Below are positions 34,243 to 46,297 of a stretch of DNA of 64,000 bases, one piece after another. The position numbers were made by a program, and so were the translations under genes. The first letter of the stretch is position 1. Each line of letters opens with the position of its first letter. The notes below the pieces were generated by a model that saw only the letters and a program-made list of their open reading frames with translations, was not told the origin of the DNA and did no database searches. Source of the DNA: Moniliophthora roreri (lineage: Eukaryota > Basidiomycota > Agaricomycetes > Agaricales > Marasmiaceae); the NCBI GenBank assembly GCA_001466705.2, contig LATX02000133.1, positions 744,001-808,000 of the forward strand. The letters are read 5' to 3'.

Positions 34243-35722
34243 CTAAGGGCAAAGTTCCTCACCGTCCTTTACTGACACAGAGTATTTTGCCTGAAACCTC
34301 TGAACTAAGATTTGATCATCAGGCATGTGCATATCCTGAAATGGTGGTCAGACAATCGTCCACAGATGGCTCGAAACAGACCTCTTTATCGATCAACGAT
34401 ACCCAGAGATCATCATGAGTAACGACAACATTCGCTTCGGGATTCTGGTATGAATCAGTCTCTACCAATGTATGTTATTGCCGAACGAAAGGACATACGT
34501 TCCACAGGATTAATTCGTTAATGACATCTAAAGGATGATAGGACTGACGCTATGCAGTTTTAGTTAATAATTCCAGCTTCAAAGGGAGATACACATACGT
34601 GAGTGGGAGGGAAATCCAATACTTCTATCTCGATACTTGTATCACTGGTGTCTGATCCGCCGTGGTTTCTTTCGGACTCGGTCCTAAGACTAACAGTTGA
34701 ACTATGCTTAGGTCCGCCTCCTCCGCTCGGGCTTCCACTCCCAACATTCAAGCCGCTGTTACCACCACTTTTTGGTTCACCAGGAAATGAGCCAGAGTAC
34801 GGATAGCGACCACCTATGTCCTTCCACGGCGAATCGTATGTGCTAGTGACTTTGACACCTCCTCGCAGCCAAGCATGTGGTCCTTGTCGCACAGAGATTC
34901 GAAAGCCGCGTATGAATAGTGCTTGATTGCCTTTGGCATCATCAGAAGAGCATCGACTTCTGACGAACGATTGGTGGATAGAAGACTGGGATAATCTTAT
35001 TCGACCATCGCCAACCCCGCCAGAGTTGAAAATCAACGAACACGACCGACTGGAACACGAGCTGTCAAATAGTGCCGTTTCCCAAGCATTCGATTTGTCG
35101 AATCCGGTGACAAGATATAATGAGCCATTTTCGGCTTCTCGTCCTAGCGTACCATTGACAAACTGATACCAGTCAGAAGCGTGTCTCCGGGCGTATTCAC
35201 GAAAAGCAGCTCGGTGCGAACAATTAATGCGACTGGCGCCGTTCGGCGGCATCAGCACTGCACCACTATCTTTATTGAATGAGACCTCGATTCCTGCACC
35301 AGCGCCAAGAGTAGATCCGCTTCGAATAAACAAATTATTACTGTTGAGAAAAAGTTAGGTACGTTCACGTACGGGACACTAGCTGAGGCTTCGATGCCCA
35401 GTTCCCGCTGTTGTGCGGTTCTACTACAAACAGGTACTCCAGGCCGGAAGCGACTGGGTGCGTGAAACGTTTGACCACTCCAAACAACAGGCGTGAACTT
35501 ATCAGGCGTGCCACAAGACTGGTTAATCGGATGGTCTGCGGAAAGACAGATATTGAAGAGGAAGTCAAAACCGCCATCTGAGACTACACCAACATCGCCA
35601 ATGCGTATGCCCTCCTCTACGTAGGCCGCAGGGAGTGCAGCATTAGGTTCCGGTAACCACAGAGCATAGCCATGACCGAGGGGGAAGAGAAGGCGGGCGT
35701 ATAGTTGCCATTCACACTCCAT
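34243..35722 (-). CDS. Conserved basidiomycete protein of unknown function
   Basis: Starts at MECEWQLYARLLFPLGHGYA (ATG 35720-35722). Landmarks: LWLPEPNAALPAAYVEEGI, IGDVGVVSDGGFDFLFNI, FREYARRHASDWYQFVNGTL, NGSLYLVTGFDK, then a Gly/Ser-rich segment, HPLDVINELILWN and VVVTHDDLWVSLID. These phrases recur in a large family of Agaricomycete proteins that I know only as uncharacterised and that often sit next to NLR- or kinase-type genes. The last exon here reads to TAG 34243-34245. Alternatively, a GGTGAG donor near 34262 could splice on into the kinase gene downstream, making one large protein. Confidence 0.7.
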
Positions 35723-35890
35723 ATTGGGTGGGAGGGGCAGGAAACGAAGTGGTCTGGCTTGCTACAGGAAGCTCTTTCTGAAATAACAGGGGAGAAGTTG
35801 TGCATGTGCTGATTGAGTTCTGTCGACTATCGCGCTTGTGACAACTCGAGCTTGAAGCTTGATTTAATAATTACCTGGCTCGACAGTATT

Positions 35891-35898
35891 TCACGTGA
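35891..35898 (+). promoter_or_regulatory. TCACGTGA box upstream of the permease
   Basis: A perfect TCACGTGA palindrome 50 bp before the permease ATG. In yeast this is the Cbf1 site that, with Met4, switches on sulphur-amino-acid genes including methionine permeases. The same segment is copied at 31796-31803. The regulatory role here is inferred only from the motif. Confidence 0.45.
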
Positions 35899-35947
35899 CA
35901 GCAGAAACGGAGCAAGCATCGCGTACCACAGTCTAAGCTCGACTCCC

Positions 35948-38253
35948 ATGTCGTCGACCAGCGAGACCGATCCTCTCCTCCCTTCTCCGCGGCACACAAC
36001 ATATCACGACTCTGTCTCTGGAATCAAGTCTGTAACTCGTGAAGAAGAGGGTATGTAATCTACTTTCCTTCAAGATTGAATATTACAGTCTAATGATAAG
36101 GCCTTAGGCGTCTACAACAGGCAGGGGGAATCGTTCGATAATGTTCCTTCGTCTAAACGGCACCTTGGTGCGTCTATGATGCGCTCTTCCCTACAACATT
36201 GAACTAAATCTTCTTCAGGCTTGTCTAGTGCAGCCTTCTTGATCTTCAACCGCGTTATCGGGACAGGGTGTGTTTAAACTTTGAACACAGACAGAATTGA
36301 ACCAATGTCATGGTCTTCTTGAAAGAATATATGCGACACCAAGTGTCATCTTGAAGGCTTCTGGGAGTGTTGGAATGGCTTTTATGACGTGGTTAGTGGG
36401 GGCTCTGATTGCTGCGGCTGGAACGACGGTGTTCATGGAACTGGGGACGGTGAGTCTTTGATACATTCTTTGATTAATAACATCGACTGAAACGAATCTC
36501 ATCCTAGGGATTGCCTCGAAGCGGTGGAGAGAAGAACTATCTTGAATTCATGTATAGACGACCTCGCTTCCTCATGACCTGTGTCTATTCTGTTTACGCT
36601 GTCATTACGGTGCGTAGTTCGACTCAGTCCAAAAATTCCTATACCAACAGGACGTCCATGTTCATAGGGCTCTGCAGCCGCCAACAGTATAGTCTTTGGG
36701 GAATGCGAGTCTTTCATTTTGACCGGAAGGGGTTCACCAACAGCTCACTTGCGCTCACAGATATCCTGCATGCTCTGGCGATCGAACCTACCAGATTTAA
36801 CACAAGATTCATCGCATTTCTATGCCTCACCTTTATCATCATCATACACGGCGCTTTCATGAAATGGGGTCTACGGCTCCAGAATACACTGGGACTCTTC
36901 AAACTCGTTATTCTCTCTGCTATCGCTTTGTGCGGTTTCTTATCTTTGGCCGGCATACCAGCGTTTGCGGTGAAAAGGGAATATGACCAGCCTGATAACT
37001 TTAGATGGGGCAAGTTTTGGGAGGGCACGCGTACAGATGCTAATGCTTTCGTATCTGGGCTTTACAATGTAATTTGGTACGACTTTATCGTTCGATTTTG
37101 TTCGGCTTCTTGTCTGATTGACATTTCTAGGTCTTTTGTTGGATATTCGACGGCAAACTATGCGTTATCAGAAGTTCGTGATCCTGTGAGGACCTTAAAA
37201 CGCGCTGCGCCACTTGCCATGACCGTCGTTACCGCAATCTACTTGTTCATCAACATCGGTTACTTTGCTGTAGTATCCAAGGCTGATATACTAAACAGCA
37301 AGCGGATCGTCGCGTATGTTTCCATTGGCTTTCGTCAATACAATCTTATCCATTTCGATGTAGGGCCTTGTTCTTCCGAAACCTATTTGGTGAAACCATG
37401 GAACGGGTATGTTGACTAGACTATTTTTCGCTCTTCAGTGCTGATGACTGCAGGCGTTAAGCGTTTTTATCGCACTTTCGACCCTGGGGAACCTACTGGC
37501 CGGTCAATTCGGGATGGGAAGAGGTAAGCGGATCAGTTTGTGTCAAGGATACATGCACTTATTCAATAGCTTATTGTACACACGTTCAGTCATCCAAGAA
37601 TTGGGTCGCGAGGGTTTACTACCTTTTTCATCCTTTTTTGCAAGCAACAAGCCATTCAATGCCCCCCTGGCCGGATTGTTCACTCAATATGTCGTCTCTT
37701 GCGCATTCATGATCTTACCCCCACCTGGTGATGCCTATCTCTTCATGATCAGTCGTAAGTGTCGAACCTCATACAGATGTGTCACTCCTGACCAGTCTTC
37801 TGCTACATCGTATAGTCGCATCGTACTGCGCTGCTATCGTCAATTTACTTGTGTCGCTTGGCCTGTTACTCCTATACACTTCCTCTTATCGGGCGTGGGA
37901 GTGGAATCCGCCTTTCCGAGCACACAAAGTCGTCGTGGTGTTGTTTTTCATCTCCAACGTCTTCCTGGTTGCTGTGCCCCTGATTCCGCCGGCTCCTGGG
38001 TCCAGAACATACGAGCATCTACCATATTGGGTAAGATTATTTTCTCTCTATCAAGAGTAAGGATCTGACAATGATTTTACCACAGTCGCATACAGTAGTA
38101 TCATTTGGAGTGTCACTTATCGGAGTAACCTTTTGGTATGTCAGATGCGTCTGGATTCCAAGAAGAAAGGGTTACAGACTCGTGCGAGAATGGGTCGTAC
38201 AAGAGGATGGCGTTTCGCGATTCGTTTTTCGCAAAGTTCTCAATACTATATGA
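35948..38253 (+). CDS. APC-superfamily amino-acid permease (MUP1/LAT-like)
   Basis: Thirteen exons join in frame to 544 residues: 35948-36050, 36108-36167, 36219-36267, 36326-36449, 36508-36609, 36668-36704, 36761-37076, 37131-37313, 37364-37406, 37454-37523, 37590-37754, 37816-38030, 38086-38253. Motifs include FNRVIGTGIYATPS in helix 1 (GTGIYATPS being the substrate-binding break), GTTVFMELGTGLPRSGGEKN, AAANSIVFGEYILHAL, FVGYSTANYALSEVRDPVRT, and RVIQELGREGLLPFSSFF. About twelve TM helices are expected at the plasma membrane, importing amino acids, perhaps methionine. Intron 6 starts with GC (GCGAGT, 36705), not GT. A TCACGTGA box lies upstream, and a 5' partial copy sits at 30118. Confidence 0.92.
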
Positions 38254-39369
38254 TTTCAAATACCTTTTTAGATCTAGAGCCTAGAGGCAATCTAGCTATA
38301 GAGGTGAATGAACGGGATGCCCTTGGCCCCTCGCCTTTTGCTTTCCTTGTTTGAGCTCCTATGCCAAGACTCAGCGGTTCAACCTTTAGCCAAAACCCCG
38401 CGTCATGTCTATGTCATGTTGTAAACAACGGTGGCGTGCAATGTGGGATGCTCGCTTTGGGCGTGATGATACACTCGAGCTCGGAGTGCGAATCCGCGTC
38501 GTCGGTGTGACCAGGACCGTCATCACGGCTATAAATATTTCCTTATACGTCTACGCGTCATTTCATACCTCGTCGAAGGCATTGAACCTAAATATTGTCG
38601 AGGTCTTGTTTTTTTTTTTTTTATTCTCCGTTGTTATCATGAATGGTTCCAGCTAATTCGTCGTTTGCAGTCGTCCGTGCCCTAGGATAATATATCAAAG
38701 CCAGTCCCTAAACCTTCCGTCCTAGTTGTTTTGCATGGTCCCCTCTTGAAGGTTTCTTTGGCATGGCAAGCTGCTGGTCCGTACAAAGTATGCTTCCGTT
38801 TCGGTATCGCGGTTCCTCTGCTGAAAGACAGAGCGGTCATACTAGTCATACTACGACTTTGCGTGCTTTCCCTCTACAATGGCAGTTCCAGTGTCAAGGT
38901 CTTCCTGACCCTGACATTTGGTGTACAAACGATAACGATCATCACCATCTTCATTTTGGGAGCCAGAACAGAAACTGGTAAAAATGATCTGATTGTCCAG
39001 AATTCTGACCATCCGATAGTCGTTTTGGACTCATATAGAACCATGTCTAGATGTCGGGTGTTGAACGTGGAATTTAATCTTCGGGCATCTTGGGTCATGC
39101 TGCTACGGTAAGTTTAGTTCCTCTACTCTAATCCAAGCGTTTGACCAGAAATCTTAGCTACGAATGTATCATATGCAGGCTGACACTTTTCAAAGGCTAT
39201 GAGCACCAGAAGACGTCCCAACAGAGTCTCTTTTGAGTTTGGAAGGTCTCCACAACATTCTTATTCGAGACTCAGCGGCTGTCATCTATTATCTTGGGTA
39301 CGTACCGGTTCTATCCTGGAATTAACTGCCACTGACCAAATATAATCCAGATGCTGCGCGGTATAGCAA
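38254..39369. other. Intergenic, no gene seen
   Basis: About 1.1 kb without a supportable gene. It contains a T15 homopolymer near 38608-38622. Reading frames at 38405-39111 lack conserved motifs. Confidence 0.4.
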
Positions 39370-40940
39370 TCAACCTCTCATTATGGGTGAGATCTCTGGC
39401 GAGTTATTCAGGTCATCCATCTCTACATTGACCTCTGACAAATATCGGCTACAGCCCGAAAACCTCGACCTAGCCACCGGTCTGGCTGTTGCTTTTCCTT
39501 CACTCATCGGGAGCCGCCCGATGATAAACGTCCGACATGTACCCTCGTCCACTTTAATCCTCCTTGTAGACCTCGCTGTACTTGTATCACCCATATCACT
39601 AACATTACCGCCAGAAGTATCCCCCGTTAATGCAATCCTTATTCCCATATTTCGCTACAACTTATCGATGATAACATCCGTGAGGTGAAATAAAATGTCC
39701 GGGTGAGCGAATAAAAATGACGCTTCTGATATTGTATAAACAGCCCTGGTCACGAAGTCGAATTGATTCATCGATCGAGACGACAATATTGTGCTTGGAC
39801 CACTCGGCAGATAACTGGTCGTCACTGCCAAGTTGTATCACACGAGTGGAAATGGGCTCGATGATATCAGAGATCAGTTTCTATCGTCAGTTGCGAGAAA
39901 CCGGGGACAAGGGACATGGATAGCTTACCTTGTGTTATTGCCATTAGGAAGCGCGGCGAATCCGGCGGAATAGTACATGATTGAGGGGCCGTTATGCCAC
40001 TCGAAACGACTAAGTATGAGCTGAATTGTCGGATGTCCTTTGGGCGCGTTCAAGTCAAAGTAGGTATCAAAACGTCCATAGTCACCAGTGAGTAAAGAAC
40101 TCGTCAAAGTACCCACCACACGTCCTGATGCCCGTTGGCAGTGTCTGGAGCCTCTCTGAAACCCCGATGGGCACAATATCCAATTTGCTACTATCCATAG
40201 CATTGTTGTTGTGATAAGCTGGCGATCTGGGGCATCGACAAAATGCTTGTCAGAACTCCTCGCGTTGTTCTCGCGTCCTCTTGTGCACTCGATCTGGATT
40301 ATTCACTATTCTCGGGTACCCATACTGACGATGCTACCTGACAATTACAAGTGACGTAGTAGTATGTGTTATTCACCGCTCAGCGCGCATCGTAATCCAG
40401 TGGTCAACGTTCAACTATCAAAACTCACCCGTCATTCGGCGCAACTGAATCATCCGGCTTGAGTCGGCTAGTATGTGCTTTCCCTCCCCATCGAGCGTTG
40501 GCCAAGGTAGCCTTTGTTTTCTTGACGTTGATAGATGAAATAGCATGTGGTCATGCCATCTTTGACATCAAAGAAAAACGGTGCAAGAAATCGTGCTTCT
40601 GAGAGATTTGTCAAATTCGAGCGGAGAGTCTCGTAGGCAAACTTAGTCACATTCCTCTACTCTACAGATCCCGATATTCAACGGACTGTGTAGTGAATTT
40701 GGTTGAACTTTTTGAGGTGGTGGAAGTAAGGAAAGACCGGGATTTTTAAAAAAGCGATTCCCACATTCGATACCTTGTTACGGCTTTTGTTACGGCCTTT
40801 TCTCCGGCCTTCCACCGACCACCAAGTATCTCATCCCGCATCCAAGAGGAAACAATTAATACAACTGCACTGCCTGTAAGCTCTACTGACGCTTGGAATC
40901 CGTTTCTAGGCCATGGATTGCTCATTACCAGCAACAATCA
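39370..40940 (-). other. Possible multi-exon gene of unknown function
   Basis: Several minus-strand frames look coding-like: 40650-40468 (VTKFAYETLRSNLTNLSEAR, FFFDVKDGMTTCYFIYQR), 40170-39925 (APKGHPTIQLILSRFEWHN, SIMYYSAGFAAL), about 39880-39720 (IIEPISTRVIQLGSDDQL) and a charged, Ser/Thr-rich frame at 39648-39370. I could not join them into one verified model or recognise a family. It may be a real basidiomycete-specific gene or a decayed one. Confidence 0.3.
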
Positions 40941-41228
40941 GCAAAACGCTGCAATATGCCACAAAGTCTTGCAACCGAGACAGTGATCATCAATCATCGA
41001 CATCCTTCACCTCAGATCCTGCTATATTCAAGCAAAATCTGTCAAACCTTGTTACTTTTTTCTCACAAAGAATCACTGATAATTTCGCTTTCCAGATGCT
41101 CCCCGCTGGCGTTGACACCTTGTCGTTAACGTCGATGCTGGGCGGCTCCATTTCAAGCATTGAGAGTCTGCTCGTCCGTTCTCTCCTTATTCTTCGCTCT
41201 AGGTATCTTCAGAAACTCGCTTCGCGTC

Positions 41229-43101
41229 ATGGACTTTCAGTTTGAGGATGTACCGACAGCACAGGAGATGTGAGTATCAATCACCAGTGATGTCGATCCC
41301 TAATTACTGACAATCATCATTCCAAAAAAACCCCTAGATTGCTGCACAATTACTTTCATATGCTTGCTATCTGTATGTTTTGCGATTTCAGCGCTCAATT
41401 CTCCATACCCTTTACTGACGTCTACCCATTCGCGAAGCATTCTTGTATTACGACCATATTCTCACTTTTGGTATGGATGATAGTTTCATCGGTGCACTTT
41501 GCTGATACTAATGACTGTATTAGGTGACGAGGTCAAGCATATCTGGAAGCGCGCAAAAATTCAAAGCTCGTACTGGTTCTTTTTGAACCGATACCTTGCG
41601 TTCTTCGGGAACATTTCAGTTACGGTGCTGGGCTTTACTTCCTTGGACGCATCGGTACGTTATAGCTTTCTTCGCCTTAATATAGACGTGCTAAACTTGT
41701 TAATTACAGAGGTAAGCTCCAACAACCGTTCATGTCTACCAGTATTCCATAACTAAAACGATTGCGCAAGTTGCTTGAAGTACAATACCTACCGACAGCT
41801 ACTGCTCATCTTCAACCAGGTTTTGGTCTGCAGTATGCATTCGTCGTTTCTCGTCTCCCTACTCCCGGAAACTGAACCTAATTTTAGTACTCTTAACGTT
41901 ACGGATATATGCACTATATGGGCAAAGCAAGCGAATACTAGGGTACATGGTGGGAAGCGGCTCCGTCCTTGTCGCCCTCTCTTGCGTATGTACCCCACTT
42001 CGATTTCCGCACAACAGTTGACTGAGGATCAATCACACAGTATGTATTGTTTGGGCAAAAGAATGCCCCGAACCATTTAGGTTCAGGATGCCATGTCGGT
42101 ATCGAACGGACTACGTGAGTCGTGTACAACGGATCAATCTACCTTCTTACTCACGTTATCTCCAGAGCGATTCGTACGTGCAACTCTGTCCATGTCCAAG
42201 CGAGCAGGGGTTAAATAAATGTCTTTTTTTTTTTGTCGGTTATACCAGGTCTTGCAGGTGCTTGGGAAGCATTATTCGTTTACGATTCCATTCTTTTCAG
42301 CCTCACTCTCTACAAGACGTGGACAGCAAGACCACGTCGACGCGACCGTGTTCACGTCACTTCCATTCCCTTATTAACGCTCATTTTACGGGACGGTGCG
42401 TATAGGGAACCTCGGTTGACGATAGTACGTTTGAAAGCTAACGATCTTATCTGCTAGGCGCCATATACTACGCGTAAGAAGGGATTAATCATCTCCTTGG
42501 TACCTTGCTAATGTTCGCTCGTCCTACTAGCGTCATGGCCCTCGCCAATCTTATAAACATCTTGACTTTCTATGTAAGTATCAGCTTCTCTTTCTCCAGG
42601 TTAATTCACATCACTGATAACGATTTCGGTGTACAGTTTGCAGGCGTAAGTTATGACCTATCCTTCCTTTCCTATCCACGTCTTCATACCCTTCTTAGCC
42701 CTTCATGCGAGGCGGCCTCTCGACATTCTCTAGTAGGCAAGTCCATTCCAATCTAAAGCATAACCCGCTCCCTGACAGGCTTAACTAACCCAACCTCTCC
42801 TGAATCCAGCATGTCGGTAACGATGATGTCTCGTCTCATGCTCAACCTCCATCGTTCAGCCCCTTGCGCCGGGATTCTCTCCAACACCACCACACAGGAT
42901 ACAATGGCGTTTGATTCTGCCACAGGGACAAGCGAGGATTTGGATAACAGTGTGGAATTGGATACACTCGGAACAGGTGATTTTCATTTTGTCAGCCCGA
43001 TTAATATCAACCACGAACGGAGCGTGGATTCGGGAACTGGTAGTTCGATTATGAAAAGAGACGAAGAGGATATCACTCATCATATGCATATTCGTTGGTA
43101 G
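41229..43101 (+). CDS. DUF6533-family membrane protein
   Basis: The start is MDFQFEDVPTAQE (ATG 41229), followed by short exons that read HNYFHMLAI, SFLYYDHILTFGDEVKHIW and YWFFLNRYLAFFGNISV. This is the DUF6533 signature, a helix, then YDHxLTxxxEVxxIW, then a second helix with NRY. Further helices follow and the C-terminus ends with MMSRLMLNLHRSAP, a Ser/Thr-rich tail and HHMHIRW. Middle exon borders (about 41640-42700) are approximate. Proteins of this type have about seven TM helices, are greatly expanded in Agaricomycetes, and have no known ligand. A second, divergent member is at 57170-59026. Confidence 0.75.
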
Positions 43102-43459
43102 CCTCAGGCTGGCTGGGCTCAAGAAAATATGTATGTATGTATTGTCATTCTTTTTATGGTTGTGTGTTGGTACTCTGGTTGTATTTCTTGGAATTTTTTT
43201 TTCCTGCTCATTGTATCAGTATTCGGACCTAGCTTCATTCATTACACTCAATATGCGATCACTTTTAGCAAAACGCACGCAGAGCACTGACGTAATAACA
43301 CTCGAAGGTGTATTGATGACGTAGGCATATCTGACCGACCGATATTGCATACTCAGAAACCATTGTTACTGCAAGCTGAGATACGAACAAAAAAAAAAAG
43401 GTTCCTATTGTCACATGTCTTCTTAACATTTCCATTCATTATCTCCCCCATGAATACAT

Positions 43460-44225
43460 TTAGCAAGTACCACAGTCGGCGATCTTGATGGTGGCGTTCG
43501 TCTTTCCAGAAGCAGTTCCCTTGCCCTCAATCTTCCTGACAACATCCATACCCTCAACAACCTCACCTGTTGCAAGAGAAAATATCAATGAGTGGGGTGT
43601 CAGAGCCACATGTGAGATGGGCGCTTACCAAAGACGACGTGCTTGCCATCAAGCCAGGGGGTTGCGATAGTGGTGATGAAGAATTGAGAGCCGTTGGTGT
43701 TGGCACCAGCGTTGGCCATGGAGAGGAGACCAGCTTTTTCGTGCTTGCGCTTGAAGTTTTCATCTGCGAGGTTGGTGTTAGCAAAAAAAGATTCCAAATC
43801 AGAAATCGATCGATTCATCGATTATCACAAAAATAAACTCACCGTCAAACTTTTCACCGTAAATGGACTTTCCACCAGTACCGTTGTGGCGAGTAAAATC
43901 ACCTCCCTGAAGCATGAATTGGGGAATGACACGGTGGAAGATGGATAACTTGTAGCCGTATCCTTGAGTGCCAGCGGCGAGCTCACGGAAGTTTCTGGCG
44001 GTCCTGGGGACAACGTCGTCGTAGAGCTTGAAGACGATGCGGCCCTCGGGCTTGTCGTTGATGGTGACGTCGAACTGCGAAACCATGGAATCATCAGAAA
44101 CGTTGAAGGGACACAAAAGTAAGGATCATTGGTGACATGAGCGATGCAGAACGCGGTCGCAAAAGGCAGCTAGGGCGGTCTGGGAGAAGGAACTGTGTAC
44201 TCACGAATACGTTGGGGTTGGACAT
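43460..44225 (-). CDS. CPR1: Cyclophilin A, peptidyl-prolyl cis-trans isomerase
   Basis: Four or more exons, beginning MSNPNVF (ATG 44223-44225), then [75 protein letters not shown] and [10 protein letters not shown], ending ADCGTC at TAA 43460-43462. All active-site residues are in place: Arg in FHRVIPQF, Phe and Gln in FMLQG, Trp in PWLDGKH and the following His. Total length of about 160 residues matches cytosolic single-domain cyclophilins, the target of cyclosporin A, which assist protein folding. A CACGTGA motif near 44321-44327 lies in its promoter. Confidence 0.97.
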
Positions 44226-45089
44226 GATGAGATATGATGAGATGGATGTAAGAGGCTGTTGCAATTTGACCTTTGAGGACATCCCCACCGGCGATTACCG
44301 AGGTTGATCATCGGATAATGCACGTGACTGATCTTCTTTCTCCCTCGGCGCGCGCATTGATTTGCACAGGATTCCGGAATTTTCGACTAGAGCTCAAGCA
44401 ACGAACGTTCTAACCATCAGATAATCATGCAGAACTCGCTCTCGAACCTTCGCCCTCGAACGCCGTTGATGCTCGTGAACATTTCACGCCTCCGATTGGC
44501 TACACTTTGTACCCCAGGAGGCTGTTACTGTGTCGATGATGTATCCTTACTGAGTTACTCCATCTCCCTGTGGAACTGCCACAACCACATGATTCTGGAC
44601 GGGATTTGGTACTAGTCAAAGAATGCAAGCCCCCTGAAGCTCAATGCGCCAGCGAGCATCCTAGGAAGATGATTAAAGAGCGTATGGAGCTTCAGAGTAC
44701 TCGGTAGGAACAAACGAGAACCGTATGGACACATACCAAGAAAGTAGTGGAGTTCTCCGCATCAACTACCGGCGTCAAATTCGGGAGCGTCAGAACAAGA
44801 ACGATTACAACAAACTTCTCAGTATCATTCCACAAGATTCTGACAGATTGCGGGGACAGCCACAATAACATACCATCGTTCTATGAGCGCTCGAAAACGG
44901 GGGCCCCCTTGACGTTGCTAAAGCTGTCATTTTGCAATGGTAGTCATTCATGGAAGCATAGTATTATACATCTTCTGAGTAGTCAAAATCCATTTCGAGA
45001 TGGGAAATCTTCTATACGAAGAAACCACATTAGTATCTCGTTCAACAAGAGAGAAAACAGAATGAGAAAAAAAAAAAAAACTTACTTCT
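44226..45089. other. Intergenic, no gene seen
   Basis: Promoter of cyclophilin followed by about 700 bp without conserved coding. An A13 run lies near 45068-45080 beyond the 3' end of the next gene. Confidence 0.45.
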
Positions 45090-45779
45090 TCACTCAATAT
45101 CGTCAGGCAAAATCGCCTTGACCTTGGTCACCATCTCCGGATCCGGTTTCCCAAGACCAGGAACAAATCCTTCCCTAGCCTCCCTCACCAAACCCACAAG
45201 ATCAACCAAAACCTGAGGCAATTCCGTGTAATCACCCACAGGCTGCCTCAACGTCCTCCTCGTCTCACTCCAGCCCTGTACACTCGTCTGCTTCAACTTT
45301 CCACTATCTGGATCCTTGACGAGCAACCTATCAATAGGTTGACTCGTTGTTGGCTGATCCACAACCCACATATTCCTAAAGTTGCCCGTAGGCGGTAGAT
45401 CGAGGGTTTTCAACGCAATGGTGACCAAACCAGAATAGTCATTCTCGGAAAGGAGGAGTGTACGACCTTGGGCGTCGACTATGATGTTCTTGTTGTCGGT
45501 TTCTTGTTTGAAAATGGCGAGTGTGAAGCCTTCAGGAGTGACGGGGGTGTTTTGGAGAGCGACAAAGACGAGGTTTTCTGCTGCTGGTGCGAATGGGTCG
45601 GTATAAGGAGTCTCCAAAGCACGGGCGTGCCATCCTTTGAGGCTGGGAGAAAGGGAGTACGCCATTATTGATGGTATAACCGCCTGAACGTGTGCGAGAA
45701 GAGTGCCGTCTATGAGGTAGAGTAAGGAGAGGAGTCCGACTGAAATAAATAGGGAAAAGAAGAGCTGTGGACGACGCAT
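45090..45779 (-). CDS. Single-exon membrane-anchored protein, unknown
   Basis: An uninterrupted 229-codon frame, unusual in this intron-rich region. The N-terminus MRRPQLFFSLFISVGLLSLL is a signal anchor of one TM helix with a basic cytosolic start. The rest is soluble and looks folded: ENLVFVALQNTPVTPEGFTL, NIIVDAQGRTLLLSENDYSG, FRNMWVVDQPTTSQPIDRLL and an acidic C-terminus (ILPDDIE). I do not recognise the family. Coding reality is supported by length, the anchor and the balanced composition. It is probably a type II protein of the secretory pathway. Confidence 0.7.
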   Translation of the reverse strand: MRRPQLFFSLFISVGLLSLLYLIDGTLLAHVQAVIPSIMAYSLSPSLKGWHARALETPYTDPFAPAAENLVFVALQNTPVTPEGFTLAIFKQETDNKNIIVDAQGRTLLLSENDYSGLVTIALKTLDLPPTGNFRNMWVVDQPTTSQPIDRLLVKDPDSGKLKQTSVQGWSETRRTLRQPVGDYTELPQVLVDLVGLVREAREGFVPGLGKPDPEMVTKVKAILPDDIE

Positions 45780-46297
45780 CTGATATTTACACTTCCAGTC
45801 CCACAGCTACGATATTTATGACGAAGGAGCTCGGGTCAGAAGAGCGTTCTCAGAATCAGATGAAAGAGTCAACGTGGAAGGGTCCATATCAGGCATGGTC
45901 GAGCGCTCGCCGCGACTCGCCCAGACAGCAAGATGGCGTCAGATAGATGACAGCTCAAACGTTCAAGAATTCAACTATGTTCATCGGTTACAAGTACAAA
46001 TCTAGTACTGTGCTACTAGGAATACTAACTGATACAGTACAGTACAACGAAAGCCCTGAATGTGTAACGTGTTCACTGTTTCGACTTCAAAAAGAAAGGA
46101 AGGCACCCGGATGATGATATATAACGAAAGACAAGACTGCGAGGTAGCGATAACGGGCGACAATGACAAAAAAGCTGGGTATGTGATGCTGTGATGCGAT
46201 GACAAGAATGGAAGAATGCTGTAATGGAAGAGAGTACTGTGTATGAGACCGAGACGAGACTGACAGAGAGCATCCCAGGCCCTTTGACGTGCGACAT

